A DNA stretch of 64,000 bases from Nonomuraea ceibae (GCF_019396325.1 NZ_JAHKRO010000022.1:1-64000), one strand, 5' to 3'; positions 26,741-35,860 are shown, numbered from the stretch's first letter. Numbers and translations are program-made. The notes: a model not told the origin generated them from the sequence alone.

Positions 26741-28393
26741 TCACACCCCGCCCAGCACGTCGTCGGCGTCGATGATCTGGTACGCGTATCCCTGCTCGGC
26801 CAGGAACCGCTGACGATGCGCCGCGAACTCCTGGTCGACCGTGTCACGGCTCACCACCGTGTAGAAGCGCGCGCCGCCCCCGTCGGACTTGGGCCGCAGC
26901 ACCCGCCCGAGCCGCTGCGCCTCCTCCTGGCGCGACCCGAACGTGCCCGACACCTGGATGGCCACCGCCGCCTCCGGCAGGTCGATGGAGAAGTTGGCCA
27001 CCTTCGACACCACCAGGACCTGGATCTCCTTGTCGCGGAACGCCTGGTAGAGCCGTTCGCGCTCCTTGATCCGCGTCTCGCCCTTGATGACCGGCGCGTT
27101 CAGGTGCTCGCCCAGCTCGTCGAGCTGGTCGATGTACTGGCCGATGACCAGCACCTGCTCGCCCAGGTGCCGCCGGACCAGCGCCTCCGTCACGTGCGTC
27201 TTGGACGGCGTCGTCGCGCAGAACCGGTAGCGCTCCTCCGCCTCGGCCATCGCGTACGCCAGCCGCTCCTCGTCGCTCAGCGTGACCCGCACCTCGACGC
27301 AGTCGGCCGGGGCGATCCAGCCCTGGTTCTCCATCTCCTTCCAGGGCGCGTCGTAGCGCTTGGGGCCGATCAGCGAGAACACGTCGCCCTCGCGGCCGTC
27401 CTCGCGCACCAGCGTCGCCGTCAGGCCGACGCGGCGGCGGGCCTGCAGGTCGGCGGTCATCCGGAAGATCGGCGCGGGCAGCAGGTGCACCTCGTCGTAG
27501 ACGATCAGCCCCCAGTCGCGGGCGTCGAACAGCTCCAGGTGGCTGTAGACGCCTTTGCGCCGGGTCGTCATCACCTGGTAGGTGGCGATCGTGACCGGGC
27601 GGATCTCCTTCTTCGAGCCGGAGTATTCGCCGATCTCGTCCTCGGTCAGCGAGGTGCGCTTGAGCAGCTCCTGCTTCCACTGGTGGGCGCTGACCGTGTT
27701 GGTGACCAGGATGAGCGTCGTCGCCTGGGCGTGGGCCATCGCGGCCGCGCCGACGATCGTCTTGCCCGCGCCGCACGGCAGCACGACCACGCCGGAGCCG
27801 CCGTGCCAGAACGCGTCGGCCGCCTCCTGCTGGTAGGGGCGCAGCGACCAGCCGTCCTGCGCGAGCTTGATCGTGTGGTGCTCGCCGTCGACGTAACCGG
27901 CCAGGTCCTCGGCCGGCCAGCCCAGCTTGAGCAGCGCCTGCTTGACGTTGCCCCGGTCGCTCGGGTGCACGACGACGGAGTCGCCGCCCAGCCGCTCGCC
28001 CAGCATCGGCTGGATCTTCTTCGAGCGCAGCACCTCTTCGAGCACGGCCCGGTCGGTCGAGGTCAGCACCAGGCCGTTGACCGGGTCCTTCTCCAGGCGC
28101 AGCCGGCCGTAGCGGGCCATGGTCTCGGCGATGTCGACCAGCAGGGCGTGCGGCACCGGGTAGCGGCTGTGGCTGATCAGCGCGTCGATGACCTGCTCGG
28201 CGTCGTGCCCGGCGGCACGCGCGTTCCACAGCGCCAGCGGCGTCACGCGGTAGGTGTGGACGTGCTCGGGCGCCCGTTCGAGCTCGGCGAACGGCGCGAT
28301 GGCCTTCCGGCACGCGTCGGCCTTCTCGTGGTCGACTTCGAGCAGCAGCGTCTTGTCGGACTGGACGATGAGCGGGCCGTCGTTCACCAGCAT
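26741..28393 (-). CDS. XPB-type DNA repair helicase
   Basis: This 550-aa superfamily 2 helicase is homologous to eukaryotic XPB, the 3'-5' helicase of transcription and repair. Walker A is VLPCGAGKT, the DEAH-like box is YDEVHLLPA, motif III is GLTATLVRED and motif VI is QEEAQRLGRVLRP. The N-terminal part (1-150) holds the XPB-specific domain with the preceding beta-rich and VVVHPSDRGNVKQALLKLGWPAED segments. Length and domain order are those of bacterial XPBs, which occur in actinomycetes. The helicase-associated protein at 31406-33745 shares the XPB N-terminal type of fold and is its likely partner; three genes lie between them. Confidence 0.94.
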   Translation of the reverse strand: MLVNDGPLIVQSDKTLLLEVDHEKADACRKAIAPFAELERAPEHVHTYRVTPLALWNARAAGHDAEQVIDALISHSRYPVPHALLVDIAETMARYGRLRLEKDPVNGLVLTSTDRAVLEEVLRSKKIQPMLGERLGGDSVVVHPSDRGNVKQALLKLGWPAEDLAGYVDGEHHTIKLAQDGWSLRPYQQEAADAFWHGGSGVVVLPCGAGKTIVGAAAMAHAQATTLILVTNTVSAHQWKQELLKRTSLTEDEIGEYSGSKKEIRPVTIATYQVMTTRRKGVYSHLELFDARDWGLIVYDEVHLLPAPIFRMTADLQARRRVGLTATLVREDGREGDVFSLIGPKRYDAPWKEMENQGWIAPADCVEVRVTLSDEERLAYAMAEAEERYRFCATTPSKTHVTEALVRRHLGEQVLVIGQYIDQLDELGEHLNAPVIKGETRIKERERLYQAFRDKEIQVLVVSKVANFSIDLPEAAVAIQVSGTFGSRQEEAQRLGRVLRPKSDGGGARFYTVVSRDTVDQEFAAHRQRFLAEQGYAYQIIDADDVLGGV

Positions 28394-28452
28394 CCCTTCT
28401 ACGGTTGACGCCTATCCAACACGCGCGAAGGCCAATACAGTCCCCGGACTGG

Positions 28453-28818
28453 CTAGTCGTCCTCTAGATAGCCGTTGACGCCGAGGAAGACGAACAGGCC
28501 GACGGTCAGCACGAACCCGGCCCCGAACAGCACCCAGCTCCACACGACCATGGACCGGGCGGACTCGGGGGAGGCCGAGGCCCGCATCGACAGGCCGGCC
28601 AGGATCGCGCCGGGGATGCCGAGCAGGTTGCAGCAGCTCACCACGGCCAGCAGGTTGAGGACGAGGGAGACGATCGCGTTGGCGCTGGGCTGGTTGCGCG
28701 GAGGCGGCGGTGGATAGCCGTAGCCATAGCCATAGCCGTATTCGGGAGGTGGCTGCGAGCCGTAGTCTGCGCCGTAGGGCTGGTACGGATAGCCGCCGGG
28801 CTGATCCTGCTGGCTCAT
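28453..28818 (-). CDS. DUF4190-type small membrane protein
   Basis: This 121-aa protein has a Gln/Pro/Tyr/Gly-rich N-terminal third with a (GY)-repeat (EYGYGYGYGYPPPPP), then the DUF4190 pattern SANAIVSLVLNLLAVVSCCNLLGIPGAILAGLSMRAS and a second transmembrane helix. Such proteins sit in the cytoplasmic membrane with the flexible tail outside or inside; their role is unknown. The start ATG 28818 is certain because GGAGGTGGC precedes it; the frame upstream to 30393 is a shadow of the ligase gene. The ATAGCC repeat in the DNA encodes the Tyr-Gly repeats. Confidence 0.85.
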   Translation of the reverse strand: MSQQDQPGGYPYQPYGADYGSQPPPEYGYGYGYGYPPPPPRNQPSANAIVSLVLNLLAVVSCCNLLGIPGAILAGLSMRASASPESARSMVVWSWVLFGAGFVLTVGLFVFLGVNGYLEDD

Positions 28819-28844
28819 GCCACCTCCTGTCCGGTCAACATTTA

Positions 28845-30344
28845 TCACGGATTGGTCAGGTGCCCTGCCCGAATGCGGGCCCTCAGGGCCTTGCGGTCCA
28901 GCTTGAGCACGCTGGTGACGGGGATGGCGTCGACGAACGTGATCTCGCGCGGATACTTGACCCGGCCGACCCGGTCGCGGGCCCAGGTGATCAGCTCGTC
29001 GGCGGTCGCCGTCGCGCCCGGCCCGAGCTGGACGAAGGCCACGACCTCCTCGCCGTGGCGCGGGTCCGGCCGGCCGACGACGCCGGACATGACCACGTCG
29101 GGGTGGGCGTTCAGGGCGTCCTCGACGTCGCGCGGGAAGACGTTGAAGCCGCCCCGGATGATCAGGTCCTTCTTCCGGTCGACCACGTACAGGTAGCCGT
29201 CGTCGTCCACGCAGCCGAGGTCGCCGGTGCGCAGCTCGCCGCCGGCCAGCGCGGTGCCGTCGGGGTCGGGCTCGTGCTCGCCCCAGTAGCCGAGCATCAG
29301 CGCCTCGCCGGCCACGCAGATCTCGCCCACGTCGCCGGGCTCGACGGCCTCGCCGTCCGTGTCGCGGATCGTGATCGTGTAGCCGGGCAGGGGCAGCCCG
29401 GCGCTGCCGGCCTTGGGCCGGTCCGGCGGGTTGAAGGTGGTGACGGCGCTGGTCTCGGTCAGCCCGTAGCCCTCCAGGACGCGCACGCCGGGCATCCGGC
29501 GCTCGAACTCCGCCAGCGTCTCGCGGCCGAGCGGCGCCGCGCCGCAGGTGAGGAAGGCCAGGTCGGGCAGCGGGTGCTCCTCCAGCGGCTCGGCCAGCAG
29601 CATCCGCAGCATGGCGGGCACCACGGTGCCGTACTGCACGCGCTCCTCTGCGGCCAGCCGCAGGAACAGCCCAGGGTCGAACCAGCGCATGAGCACGGCC
29701 TGGGGCGGCTCGGTGGCGTGCATCCCGGCGACGGTGACGATCAGCCCGTAGGCGTGGGAGAGCGGGACGGGGACGATGGCGCGGTTGATCCCGGGCTGGT
29801 GTGACATGTCGTAGGAAGCCTTGGCCACCTGCCACAGGCCCGCGTGGCTGAGCATCACGCCCTTGGCCCGGCCGGTGGTGCCGCCCGTGTACATGAGCGC
29901 GGCGAGGTCTCCGGGGTCGCGCCGCACCGGCCCGTGCTCGGCCGCGCGTTCGAGCTCGGCGGTGCCGACATGGATGGGTACGTCCACCTCGGCTGCCTCG
30001 ACGGTGGGCAGGAGCTCGGGGGAGGTGACGATCGCGCGGGCGCCGCTGTCGCGCACGATGTGGCGCAGCTCGGCGGCTCCGACGAGGAACACGACCGGCG
30101 TCACCACCGCCCCGGCGGCCCACAGCGCCTGGCAGACGACGGGCACGTCGGGCGAGGTGGCCATCATGACGACGACCCGGTCGCCGGGCCGGATCCCGGC
30201 CGCCACTAAGCCGCCGCAGACCTTCCTGGCCCGCTCGGCCAGGCTGTGGCTGCGGTGCCAGTTCCCCTCGTAGAACAGCGAGTCGTAGTCCTCGAACCGG
30301 TTCCAGGACTCTTCGGCCAACCGGCCCAGCGTTTGCTCGGTCAC
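28845..30344 (-). CDS. Acyl-CoA synthetase / AMP-dependent ligase (ANL superfamily)
   Basis: About 499 aa. This enzyme activates a carboxylic acid as acyl-adenylate and transfers it to CoA. The P-loop motif A3 is MYTGGTTGRAKGVMLSH, and later motifs are GYGLTETSAVTTFNPP, GDLGCVDDDGYLYVVDRKKDLIIRGGFNVFP and VPVTSVLKLDRKALR with the catalytic Lys. The C-terminal Lys is preserved, so it should be active. The start is GTG 30344 or TTG 30353. It resembles long- and medium-chain fatty-acid CoA ligases, but the acid cannot be named. It stands alone and is divergent from the 30590 ORF, with low-G/C sequence between. Confidence 0.93.
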   Translation of the reverse strand: MTEQTLGRLAEESWNRFEDYDSLFYEGNWHRSHSLAERARKVCGGLVAAGIRPGDRVVVMMATSPDVPVVCQALWAAGAVVTPVVFLVGAAELRHIVRDSGARAIVTSPELLPTVEAAEVDVPIHVGTAELERAAEHGPVRRDPGDLAALMYTGGTTGRAKGVMLSHAGLWQVAKASYDMSHQPGINRAIVPVPLSHAYGLIVTVAGMHATEPPQAVLMRWFDPGLFLRLAAEERVQYGTVVPAMLRMLLAEPLEEHPLPDLAFLTCGAAPLGRETLAEFERRMPGVRVLEGYGLTETSAVTTFNPPDRPKAGSAGLPLPGYTITIRDTDGEAVEPGDVGEICVAGEALMLGYWGEHEPDPDGTALAGGELRTGDLGCVDDDGYLYVVDRKKDLIIRGGFNVFPRDVEDALNAHPDVVMSGVVGRPDPRHGEEVVAFVQLGPGATATADELITWARDRVGRVKYPREITFVDAIPVTSVLKLDRKALRARIRAGHLTNP

Positions 30345-30589
30345 AGGTCCCAACTTGCTGCGCGCCTCGGCATGGAGTCAACCCTGTCCGCATCGACCGG
30401 ACGGCTTTCCTGACTGGTCATTGTGGAGTGCGGTCCGCCTGCCCTTAAATAAGCATAAATCCGCCTCTGGCGTGATTCCTGTGCCCAGTGGGGGCCCGAT
30501 CCACTTTTGAGGTGACTTATGGGGATAATGTGGCGCAGGTAGGCAACTCTGTACTTGTCAAACCCTGACTGTCCCGAGCAAGGGAGAGC

Positions 30590-30751
30590 ATGATCGACAT
30601 GGTCCAGCACCCATCCGCCGCCGAAGGTGCCTGGTCACGCCCCTCCGACGGGAAACCGGAACAATCCGTTGGCCCGCGATTACTGACGAAGGAAAATTAC
30701 ACCGCCGCACCGGTCGCGACTTTCCGTGAAAGTTCCAGAGGTGTCCAGTGA
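30590..30751 (+). CDS. 53-residue leader ORF with a TTA codon, coupled to the next gene
   Basis: AAGGGAGAGC just before ATG 30590 is a good ribosome binding site. The ORF codes for MIDMVQHPSAAEGAWSRPSD and 33 further residues, ending in VQ at a TGA (30749-30751) that overlaps the GTG start of the following gene (GTGA), so the two are coupled. Codon 31 is TTA, the rare leucine codon read in Streptomyces by the tRNA encoded by bldA, which makes many developmental and antibiotic genes stage-dependent. A palindrome ACTTTC-CGT-GAAAGT (30719-30733) lies near the end. Composition is less G/C rich than its neighbours. I find no domain. Confidence 0.55.
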   Translation: MIDMVQHPSAAEGAWSRPSDGKPEQSVGPRLLTKENYTAAPVATFRESSRGVQ

Positions 30752-31428
30752 CGAACGACACCGAACCCCGCCAGGGCGAAACGACGCTCGCCGACGGATT
30801 CCCGCCGCTCACAGACGTGACGGCCGCCCGGCTGACGCCCTGCGACGTGGCGCACCTGCTGCGCACCTACCTGGAGCCCGCCTGCTTCCCGCCCGCGGTG
30901 CGCCGCCTGGCCGAACGCCACCTCCTCGCGCTGGTCGGCCCCGAGGCGACCGGCAGGCGGCTGGGCGCCATCGCCCTGTTGTCGCGGATGCCGCTGGCCG
31001 AGGGCAGCATCACCATCCTGTCGCCCGCCACGACCGTGCCCGACCTGCTCGCGCGGATGCCGTTCGACCCCGGCCGCGCCTACCTGCTGCCCGACTGGCC
31101 GCACGCCGGGCAGCCGCTCACCCCGCTGGCCCGCGCCCTGGCCGAGATCGGCGCGTATCTCGTCGTCACCCACACACACCCCACCGACCTGCAGCATCCC
31201 TGGGCGCCGCCGCCGGGAGGCGACCTCTACGACCTCTGCCTGGCGACCTTCGGCACGCCGCCGCACCGATGCGCGGCCGACCTCGCGGCGGGCCGTGACC
31301 ACGCCGCCACCCTCACCTCACCGGCCGCCATCGTCGCGCTCGCGACCCAGGTGACCCGCCTGGACACCCCGATCGCCGAGCTCGTCCCCGCCGGGCCGGC
31401 CGACGTCAGATCCCCGAGACCCCGGTGA
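30748..31428 (+). CDS. Degenerate P-loop protein, STAND-like N-terminal part
   Basis: This 226-aa protein resembles the N-terminal portion of actinobacterial STAND-like NTPases: LLRTYLEPACFPPAVRRLAERHLLALVGPEATGRRLGAIALLSRMP. The P-loop GPEATGRR lacks the Lys and Ser/Thr of a functional Walker A motif, so nucleotide binding is doubtful. The usual NACHT/NB-ARC remainder and repeats are missing, and the gene ends 23 bases inside the convergent neighbour. It may be a truncated copy or a small regulator. GTG 30748 has AGAGGTG upstream and lies on the stop codon of the TTA leader ORF, so translation depends on that ORF. Confidence 0.7.
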   Translation: MTNDTEPRQGETTLADGFPPLTDVTAARLTPCDVAHLLRTYLEPACFPPAVRRLAERHLLALVGPEATGRRLGAIALLSRMPLAEGSITILSPATTVPDLLARMPFDPGRAYLLPDWPHAGQPLTPLARALAEIGAYLVVTHTHPTDLQHPWAPPPGGDLYDLCLATFGTPPHRCAADLAAGRDHAATLTSPAAIVALATQVTRLDTPIAELVPAGPADVRSPRPR

Positions 31429-33745
31429 TCCGGTGCAGCGCGAACCGGTGCACCGCCGCCCTCGTCTCGTCGTAGGCGGTCAGATAGCCGCCCTCCATGC
31501 GCGCCGGCTCCAGGATGCGGGAGGTCGCGTTGCCCTGGGAGTCGAGGTAGCCGATCCACACCCGCACGCCCTGCCGGATCGCGTCCTGGAGGGCGGAGAT
31601 CGTCGCCGTGGCCGGGGTGCGGGGGAGCTGGCCGCCGGGGGAGTCGACGGGCTCGCGGCGCGCCAGGTGGGCCGCGTCACCGGCGCGCAGGGCGCGGACG
31701 GCCGCCACCGCCACCTCGGGGTCGAGGCCGTTGGGTGAGCTCAGCGGGCGGACGGGCGGGCCGCCCTCGGTGCGCCGGCTGTCGAGCTGGGTGATGATCA
31801 CGTCGCCGTCGAGCGACTCGGGGACCGGCGCGTACCCCATGGCGCGCAGCGAGTCGACCAGGGCCGCCCGCGACGAGCGGGAGGCGATCACGGTGGGCGC
31901 CAGGCGGCGCAGCCGCAGGGCGGCCGAGCGGCGGTCGGCGGTGAGCTGGTCGAGCAGCGCCGGGTCGTCACAGCGGACGTACGCGCTGGCCGTGCCGACC
32001 CGCATCCGCCCGTGCCGCCGGGCCACGTCGGTCACCAGGTAGGACAGCGCCTGCGGGACCGGGGTGGCGGAGTGGCGTTCGAGCATGGCCAGCAGATCCT
32101 CGGCCGCCTGCCCGGCGTCCAGGGCCCGCCGGATGGAGCTCTCGGCGAACCGGTAGACCGTCGCGCCGCCCTTGGACTCGACGTCGGCGGCGAGCGTCAT
32201 CCACCGGTTGAGCTCGCTGGTGAGCGGGCCGGGGGCGACGGCGGTGAGGTCGGCCTGGAGCAGCACGTGGTCGACCGGCTCGGGCAGCAGCGGGGCCAGC
32301 GCCGAGGCGGGGTCGTCGCCGGTGAGCAGGGCCCGGCCGTGGCCGGACAGCGCGCCCAGCCCGGTCAGCCCGAGCTGCTCGGCCTCGCGCAGCGCGAACT
32401 CGGTGAGCTGCTCGCGCAGCGGCCCCCGGCGGCGCGGCTGCTCCCAGGCGAGGCGTTCGAGCACGGAGTCGCGCGAGGGCGCCAGGCCGGGCGCGGCGGC
32501 GAGCACGCCGAGCGTGGCGGCCCGTACGGCCGGGGCCGACGAGCGGCGCAGATCGGTGTGCAGGGCGTTGAGCGGCCGGTCCCGGTCGTCGCGCTCGCCG
32601 ACGAGGCCGGGCACCCGGTCCATGTGCAGCCAGGTCGAGGCCAGCGTCACCCACCGTTCGGCGGTGCCCCTGACCCGCCACAGGTCGTAGCCGGGCGTGG
32701 GCAGCCACTCGCCGTCGACGTTGCCGCCCGCCGCGACCAGCCCGGCCGCGTGGGCGACCTCCACGACCAGCGCCGCCGCCCACTCGGGCAGGTCGAGCTC
32801 GGTGGCGGTGCGCTTCATGTCACGCACGCCGAGGCCGCCGGTGCGCAGCACGCCCGGCGGGTCGATGCTCCACCGCTCGCACAGCTCCTCGACCGCCCGG
32901 ACGAACATGAACGCCTGCCCGGCCGCGGTGCCGTCGCTCAGCTTCGGGTCACGGGCGGCGCCGTCGAGCGCGGGCGGCACGGCCAGCAGGTCGCGGTGCA
33001 CGCGCCCGCCGCGCAGGTAGAGGCCCACCTCGCGGGGCAGGACCACGCTCTCCTCGCCGGTCGCCGCCAGCAGGCCGCGCGCCAGCAACTGCTCGATGGG
33101 CGAGCGGGCCGAGCCGATGCGCACCTCGCGCCTGGCGTTGGGCACCCGGCCGGTCGGCGGCCCCCAGGCGAGCTGGTCGAGCGCGGCCCTGGCCTCCGGC
33201 GAGACGGCCTCGACCAGGGCGGCGGGCTCGGCCAGCACGGCGGCCAGCCGCTCGCGGCCCGGCCCCTCGGTGCCGGGCGCGATGTCGTCGGCCATCTCGT
33301 CGAGCTGCTCCGGCGGATGGTGCCGGAACGCCGCCTCGGCCGTCGGACCCAGCCCGGCCGGGTCGTCGAGCGCCTTGCGCACGCCCGGGGCCAGGTCGAG
33401 CGCCGAGTCGGGCCCGTACACGAGTGCCAGGCCGCGCAGGTGGTCGAGCGCGGCGGTCAGCGCGGGCTCGGGCTTGCCCGCCGCCAGCGCGCCGCCGATC
33501 AGCTCGCGCAGCGCCGTCTTCCTGATCGGGCCCGGTTGTACGGCGAGCGTCTCGACGACGGCGAGCCGGAACCGGTCGAGCCGGTCGAGCACCCTGGCGA
33601 TCGCCGACGGGCTGCCCGCCCGGGAGGCCAGACCCTCCAGGTGGGCCGGCACCGGGGTGATCAGCTCGGGGCGCGCTGACACCAGCGCCCGCAGCTCCTC
33701 GTCGGAACGCCCCCTGATCCACTCCGTGAACTCCATCGTTGCCAT
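31406..33745 (-). CDS. Helicase-associated protein with XPB/Ssl2 N-terminal-like and WYL-like domains
   Basis: This 779-aa protein belongs to the actinobacterial helicase-associated family (Helicase_C_3 / XPB N-terminal domain type). The N-terminal half holds winged-helix-like repeats (LREQLTEFALREAEQLGLTGLGALSG region); the segment LLPEPVDHVLLQADLTAVAPGPLTSELNRWM is typical of the family. The C-terminal part (from about 660) looks like a WYL domain (AIRQGVRVWIGYLDSQGNATSRILEPARMEGGYLTAYDETRAAVHRFALHRI). No helicase motifs are present, so it is a partner, probably of the XPB helicase at 26741-28393. The start is ATG 33745, with AGGGAC upstream. Confidence 0.85.
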   Translation of the reverse strand: MATMEFTEWIRGRSDEELRALVSARPELITPVPAHLEGLASRAGSPSAIARVLDRLDRFRLAVVETLAVQPGPIRKTALRELIGGALAAGKPEPALTAALDHLRGLALVYGPDSALDLAPGVRKALDDPAGLGPTAEAAFRHHPPEQLDEMADDIAPGTEGPGRERLAAVLAEPAALVEAVSPEARAALDQLAWGPPTGRVPNARREVRIGSARSPIEQLLARGLLAATGEESVVLPREVGLYLRGGRVHRDLLAVPPALDGAARDPKLSDGTAAGQAFMFVRAVEELCERWSIDPPGVLRTGGLGVRDMKRTATELDLPEWAAALVVEVAHAAGLVAAGGNVDGEWLPTPGYDLWRVRGTAERWVTLASTWLHMDRVPGLVGERDDRDRPLNALHTDLRRSSAPAVRAATLGVLAAAPGLAPSRDSVLERLAWEQPRRRGPLREQLTEFALREAEQLGLTGLGALSGHGRALLTGDDPASALAPLLPEPVDHVLLQADLTAVAPGPLTSELNRWMTLAADVESKGGATVYRFAESSIRRALDAGQAAEDLLAMLERHSATPVPQALSYLVTDVARRHGRMRVGTASAYVRCDDPALLDQLTADRRSAALRLRRLAPTVIASRSSRAALVDSLRAMGYAPVPESLDGDVIITQLDSRRTEGGPPVRPLSSPNGLDPEVAVAAVRALRAGDAAHLARREPVDSPGGQLPRTPATATISALQDAIRQGVRVWIGYLDSQGNATSRILEPARMEGGYLTAYDETRAAVHRFALHRITGVSGI

Positions 33746-33784
33746 GGTATGTCCCTGCTCGTTGAGGCAGCATTGCTTGGCGTG

Positions 33785-34519
33785 ATGGAGCGAGCGGACC
33801 AGCTCATACTCAACTACGTCAGCAAGGCCGCTGACGCGGCGTACGGCGTGCTGAGGCCGGAGCAGCGGCTCGACTTCACCAGGCGGCTGCGCGCCCGCAT
33901 CGAGGAGGAGCGCGGCGGCAGCCAGAACGCCCGCGACGTGGCCAGGGTGCTGGCCCGGTTCGGCGATCCGGCGGCGCTGGTGGAGCGCGAGGCGCGCCGC
34001 CTGGCGGACGCCTCCGCGCCGTCCCCGGCCTCGCCTGGAGCGGGTACGGGAGCCGCGCGGTCCGGCACGACGGCGGCCTTCCCCAGGGCCGTGGACGACG
34101 CCGTGCCGCCGGGCGTGGCGCACTACCGGCGCGCGGCCAGGACCGTGACCAGGACCGTGGTCAAGGACCGTCCGCGCGAGGCCGCCGCCCTGGTGGTCCT
34201 GGTGGTGGCCGCGCTGCTGGTGCCGTTCGACCTGCCGGCCGTCGCGATCTTCCGGCCGCCGGCGATCGCCTGGGGGGTGGCGGCGGCGCTGGTGATGTCC
34301 AGCGAGACCTGGACGCTGCGCGACCGGCTGATCGGCGCCGGTGCGCCGATGCTCGGCTACACGGCGGGCGGCGTGGTCGTGGGCGGCCTGCGGGTCGGCG
34401 ACCGGCCGGGGCTGGAGGCGTTCGTGCGGGAGTTCTTCAACACCAGCGGGATCATGTTCATGATCGGCGCCGGGGCGGGGGTGTGCTGGCTGTTCCTCCG
34501 GCTGCTCGACCGCGACTGA
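33785..34519 (+). CDS. Membrane protein with an N-terminal HAAS-like helical domain
   Basis: This 244-aa protein starts MERADQLILNYVSKAADAAYGVLRPEQRLDFTRRLRARIEEE, which resembles the HAAS/permease-prefix helices often found with sensory regulators, followed by a Ser/Pro/Ala-rich linker (about 85-130) and four transmembrane helices (150-240). It is divergent from the helicase-associated gene (39 bases between starts), and a divergent promoter must lie in that short gap. I do not assign a function; membrane tethering of a signalling or chaperone partner is a possible role. Confidence 0.75.
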   Translation: MERADQLILNYVSKAADAAYGVLRPEQRLDFTRRLRARIEEERGGSQNARDVARVLARFGDPAALVEREARRLADASAPSPASPGAGTGAARSGTTAAFPRAVDDAVPPGVAHYRRAARTVTRTVVKDRPREAAALVVLVVAALLVPFDLPAVAIFRPPAIAWGVAAALVMSSETWTLRDRLIGAGAPMLGYTAGGVVVGGLRVGDRPGLEAFVREFFNTSGIMFMIGAGAGVCWLFLRLLDRD

Positions 34520-34522
34520 GCC

Positions 34523-35140
34523 TCAGGTGACGGGCGCGGGGGTGGGCGTCAGGCCCGCCGCCAGCCGCACCCAGGCCGCGACGAACTGGTCCTTCTCGGC
34601 ATGGCCCGGCGTCTCGCCCACCGTCTCCTGGAACAGCCGGTACTGCACGACCGACCCGCCCAGGACGGCGGCGATGCCCGCCCAGTCGAGCTTGACGTCG
34701 CGATACTCCGGCTGGGTCTCGAACCAGCTGACGATCGCGTCGAACATCGGCTGCAACAGCCCCTGCCGCACCACCGCCACCAGCTCGGGGAACTGGCTGA
34801 GGTCGCGGAAGAAGACCCGGGTCAGCTCCGACTCCTCGCGCACCTTGGCCAGCCCCGCCCGGCACAGCAGCGACAGCCGCTCCTCCAGGCCGGCCGAGGA
34901 CTCCATGCCGTTCAGCTCGGCCAGGCTCTCGGCGATCTGGCCGCTCGTCCTGGCCGCGTGCTCGTTGATCGCCGCGGCCAGCACCTCGTACTTGGACTTG
35001 AAGTGCCGGTAGAGGCCGCCCGCGCCGGGGGAGAGCCCGGCGGCGGCCTCGATCTCGGCGACGGACGTGGCGGCGTAGCCGCGCTCGGCGAACAGCCGCA
35101 ACGACTCGTCGATGATCCGCTCACGCGTGCTCGTGGCCAT
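34523..35140 (-). CDS. TetR family transcriptional regulator
   Basis: This 205-aa repressor has the TetR DNA-binding domain (TRERIIDESLRLFAERGYAATSVAEIEAAAGLSPGAGGLYRHFKSKYEVL, about 4-55) and an all-helical ligand-binding domain. It has Trp and Phe residues typical of hydrophobic pockets. It is divergent from the HAD gene, with a 99-base AT-richer region between that probably contains its operator, although I find no perfect palindrome. The start is ATG 35140. Confidence 0.9.
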   Translation of the reverse strand: MATSTRERIIDESLRLFAERGYAATSVAEIEAAAGLSPGAGGLYRHFKSKYEVLAAAINEHAARTSGQIAESLAELNGMESSAGLEERLSLLCRAGLAKVREESELTRVFFRDLSQFPELVAVVRQGLLQPMFDAIVSWFETQPEYRDVKLDWAGIAAVLGGSVVQYRLFQETVGETPGHAEKDQFVAAWVRLAAGLTPTPAPVT

Positions 35141-35239
35141 CTGTTTCCCGCTACCTCCGGCAGATAAGTAATTCCTTTCCTACGGTCCCACAACAACCGC
35201 CGTTACACGTATCACCCCGTTCTTTGGCATCCTTCACAT

Positions 35240-35860
35240 GTGGCGACATCGGTGGGTTTTGATCTGGACATGACACTGGCTGATACGCGAGCGGGGATCG
35301 CGGCGGTCTACGACGAGCTCTCCTCGCGGCTCGGCGTCCCGATCGACAGCGCGTTGGTCGTCACGCGGCTCGGCCCGCCGCTCGAACAGGAGCTGGCCTA
35401 CTGGCTGCCGCCGGAGGAGATCCCGGCCGCGGCCGACCTCTACCGGGAGATCTACCAGGACGTCGGCGTGCCCTCGCACGTGGCGATGGAAGGGGCGCAC
35501 GAGGCGATCGAGAGCGTGCGCGCGGGCGGCGGCCGCGTCATCGTGGTGACCGGCAAGAACGAGCGCGACGCCACCAGCACCGTGCGGCACCTCGGGCTGG
35601 ACGTCGACGAGGTGGCCGGTTCCGTCTTCGGCGCGGCCAAGGGAACGGCGCTCGCGAGGTTCGGCGCGGCGGCTTATGTTGGTGACCATGTGGCGGACAT
35701 CGCGGCGGCGCGGGCCGGAGGCGCGTTCAGCGTCACGGTCGCGACCGGCCCCTACAGCGCGGGAGAGCTGCGCGAGCACGGCGCCGATGTCGCCCTGGGC
35801 GACCTGACGGAATTCGCCACCTGGTTCGCCGGATGGCGCCCGCACGCCGAACTCGTGTAA
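35240..35860 (+). CDS. HAD-superfamily phosphatase, phosphoglycolate-phosphatase-like
   Basis: This 206-aa enzyme has the HAD nucleophile motif GFDLDMTLADTRAG (Asp8, Asp10), motif II VVTGKNE, and the motif III/IV region YVGDHVADIAAARAGG with the Mg-binding acids. The helical cap of type C1 lies between residues 20 and 85. The substrate is not determined: phosphoglycolate and similar small phosphates are possible. GTG 35240 starts the frame. It is divergent from the TetR gene. Confidence 0.85.
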   Translation: MATSVGFDLDMTLADTRAGIAAVYDELSSRLGVPIDSALVVTRLGPPLEQELAYWLPPEEIPAAADLYREIYQDVGVPSHVAMEGAHEAIESVRAGGGRVIVVTGKNERDATSTVRHLGLDVDEVAGSVFGAAKGTALARFGAAAYVGDHVADIAAARAGGAFSVTVATGPYSAGELREHGADVALGDLTEFATWFAGWRPHAELV

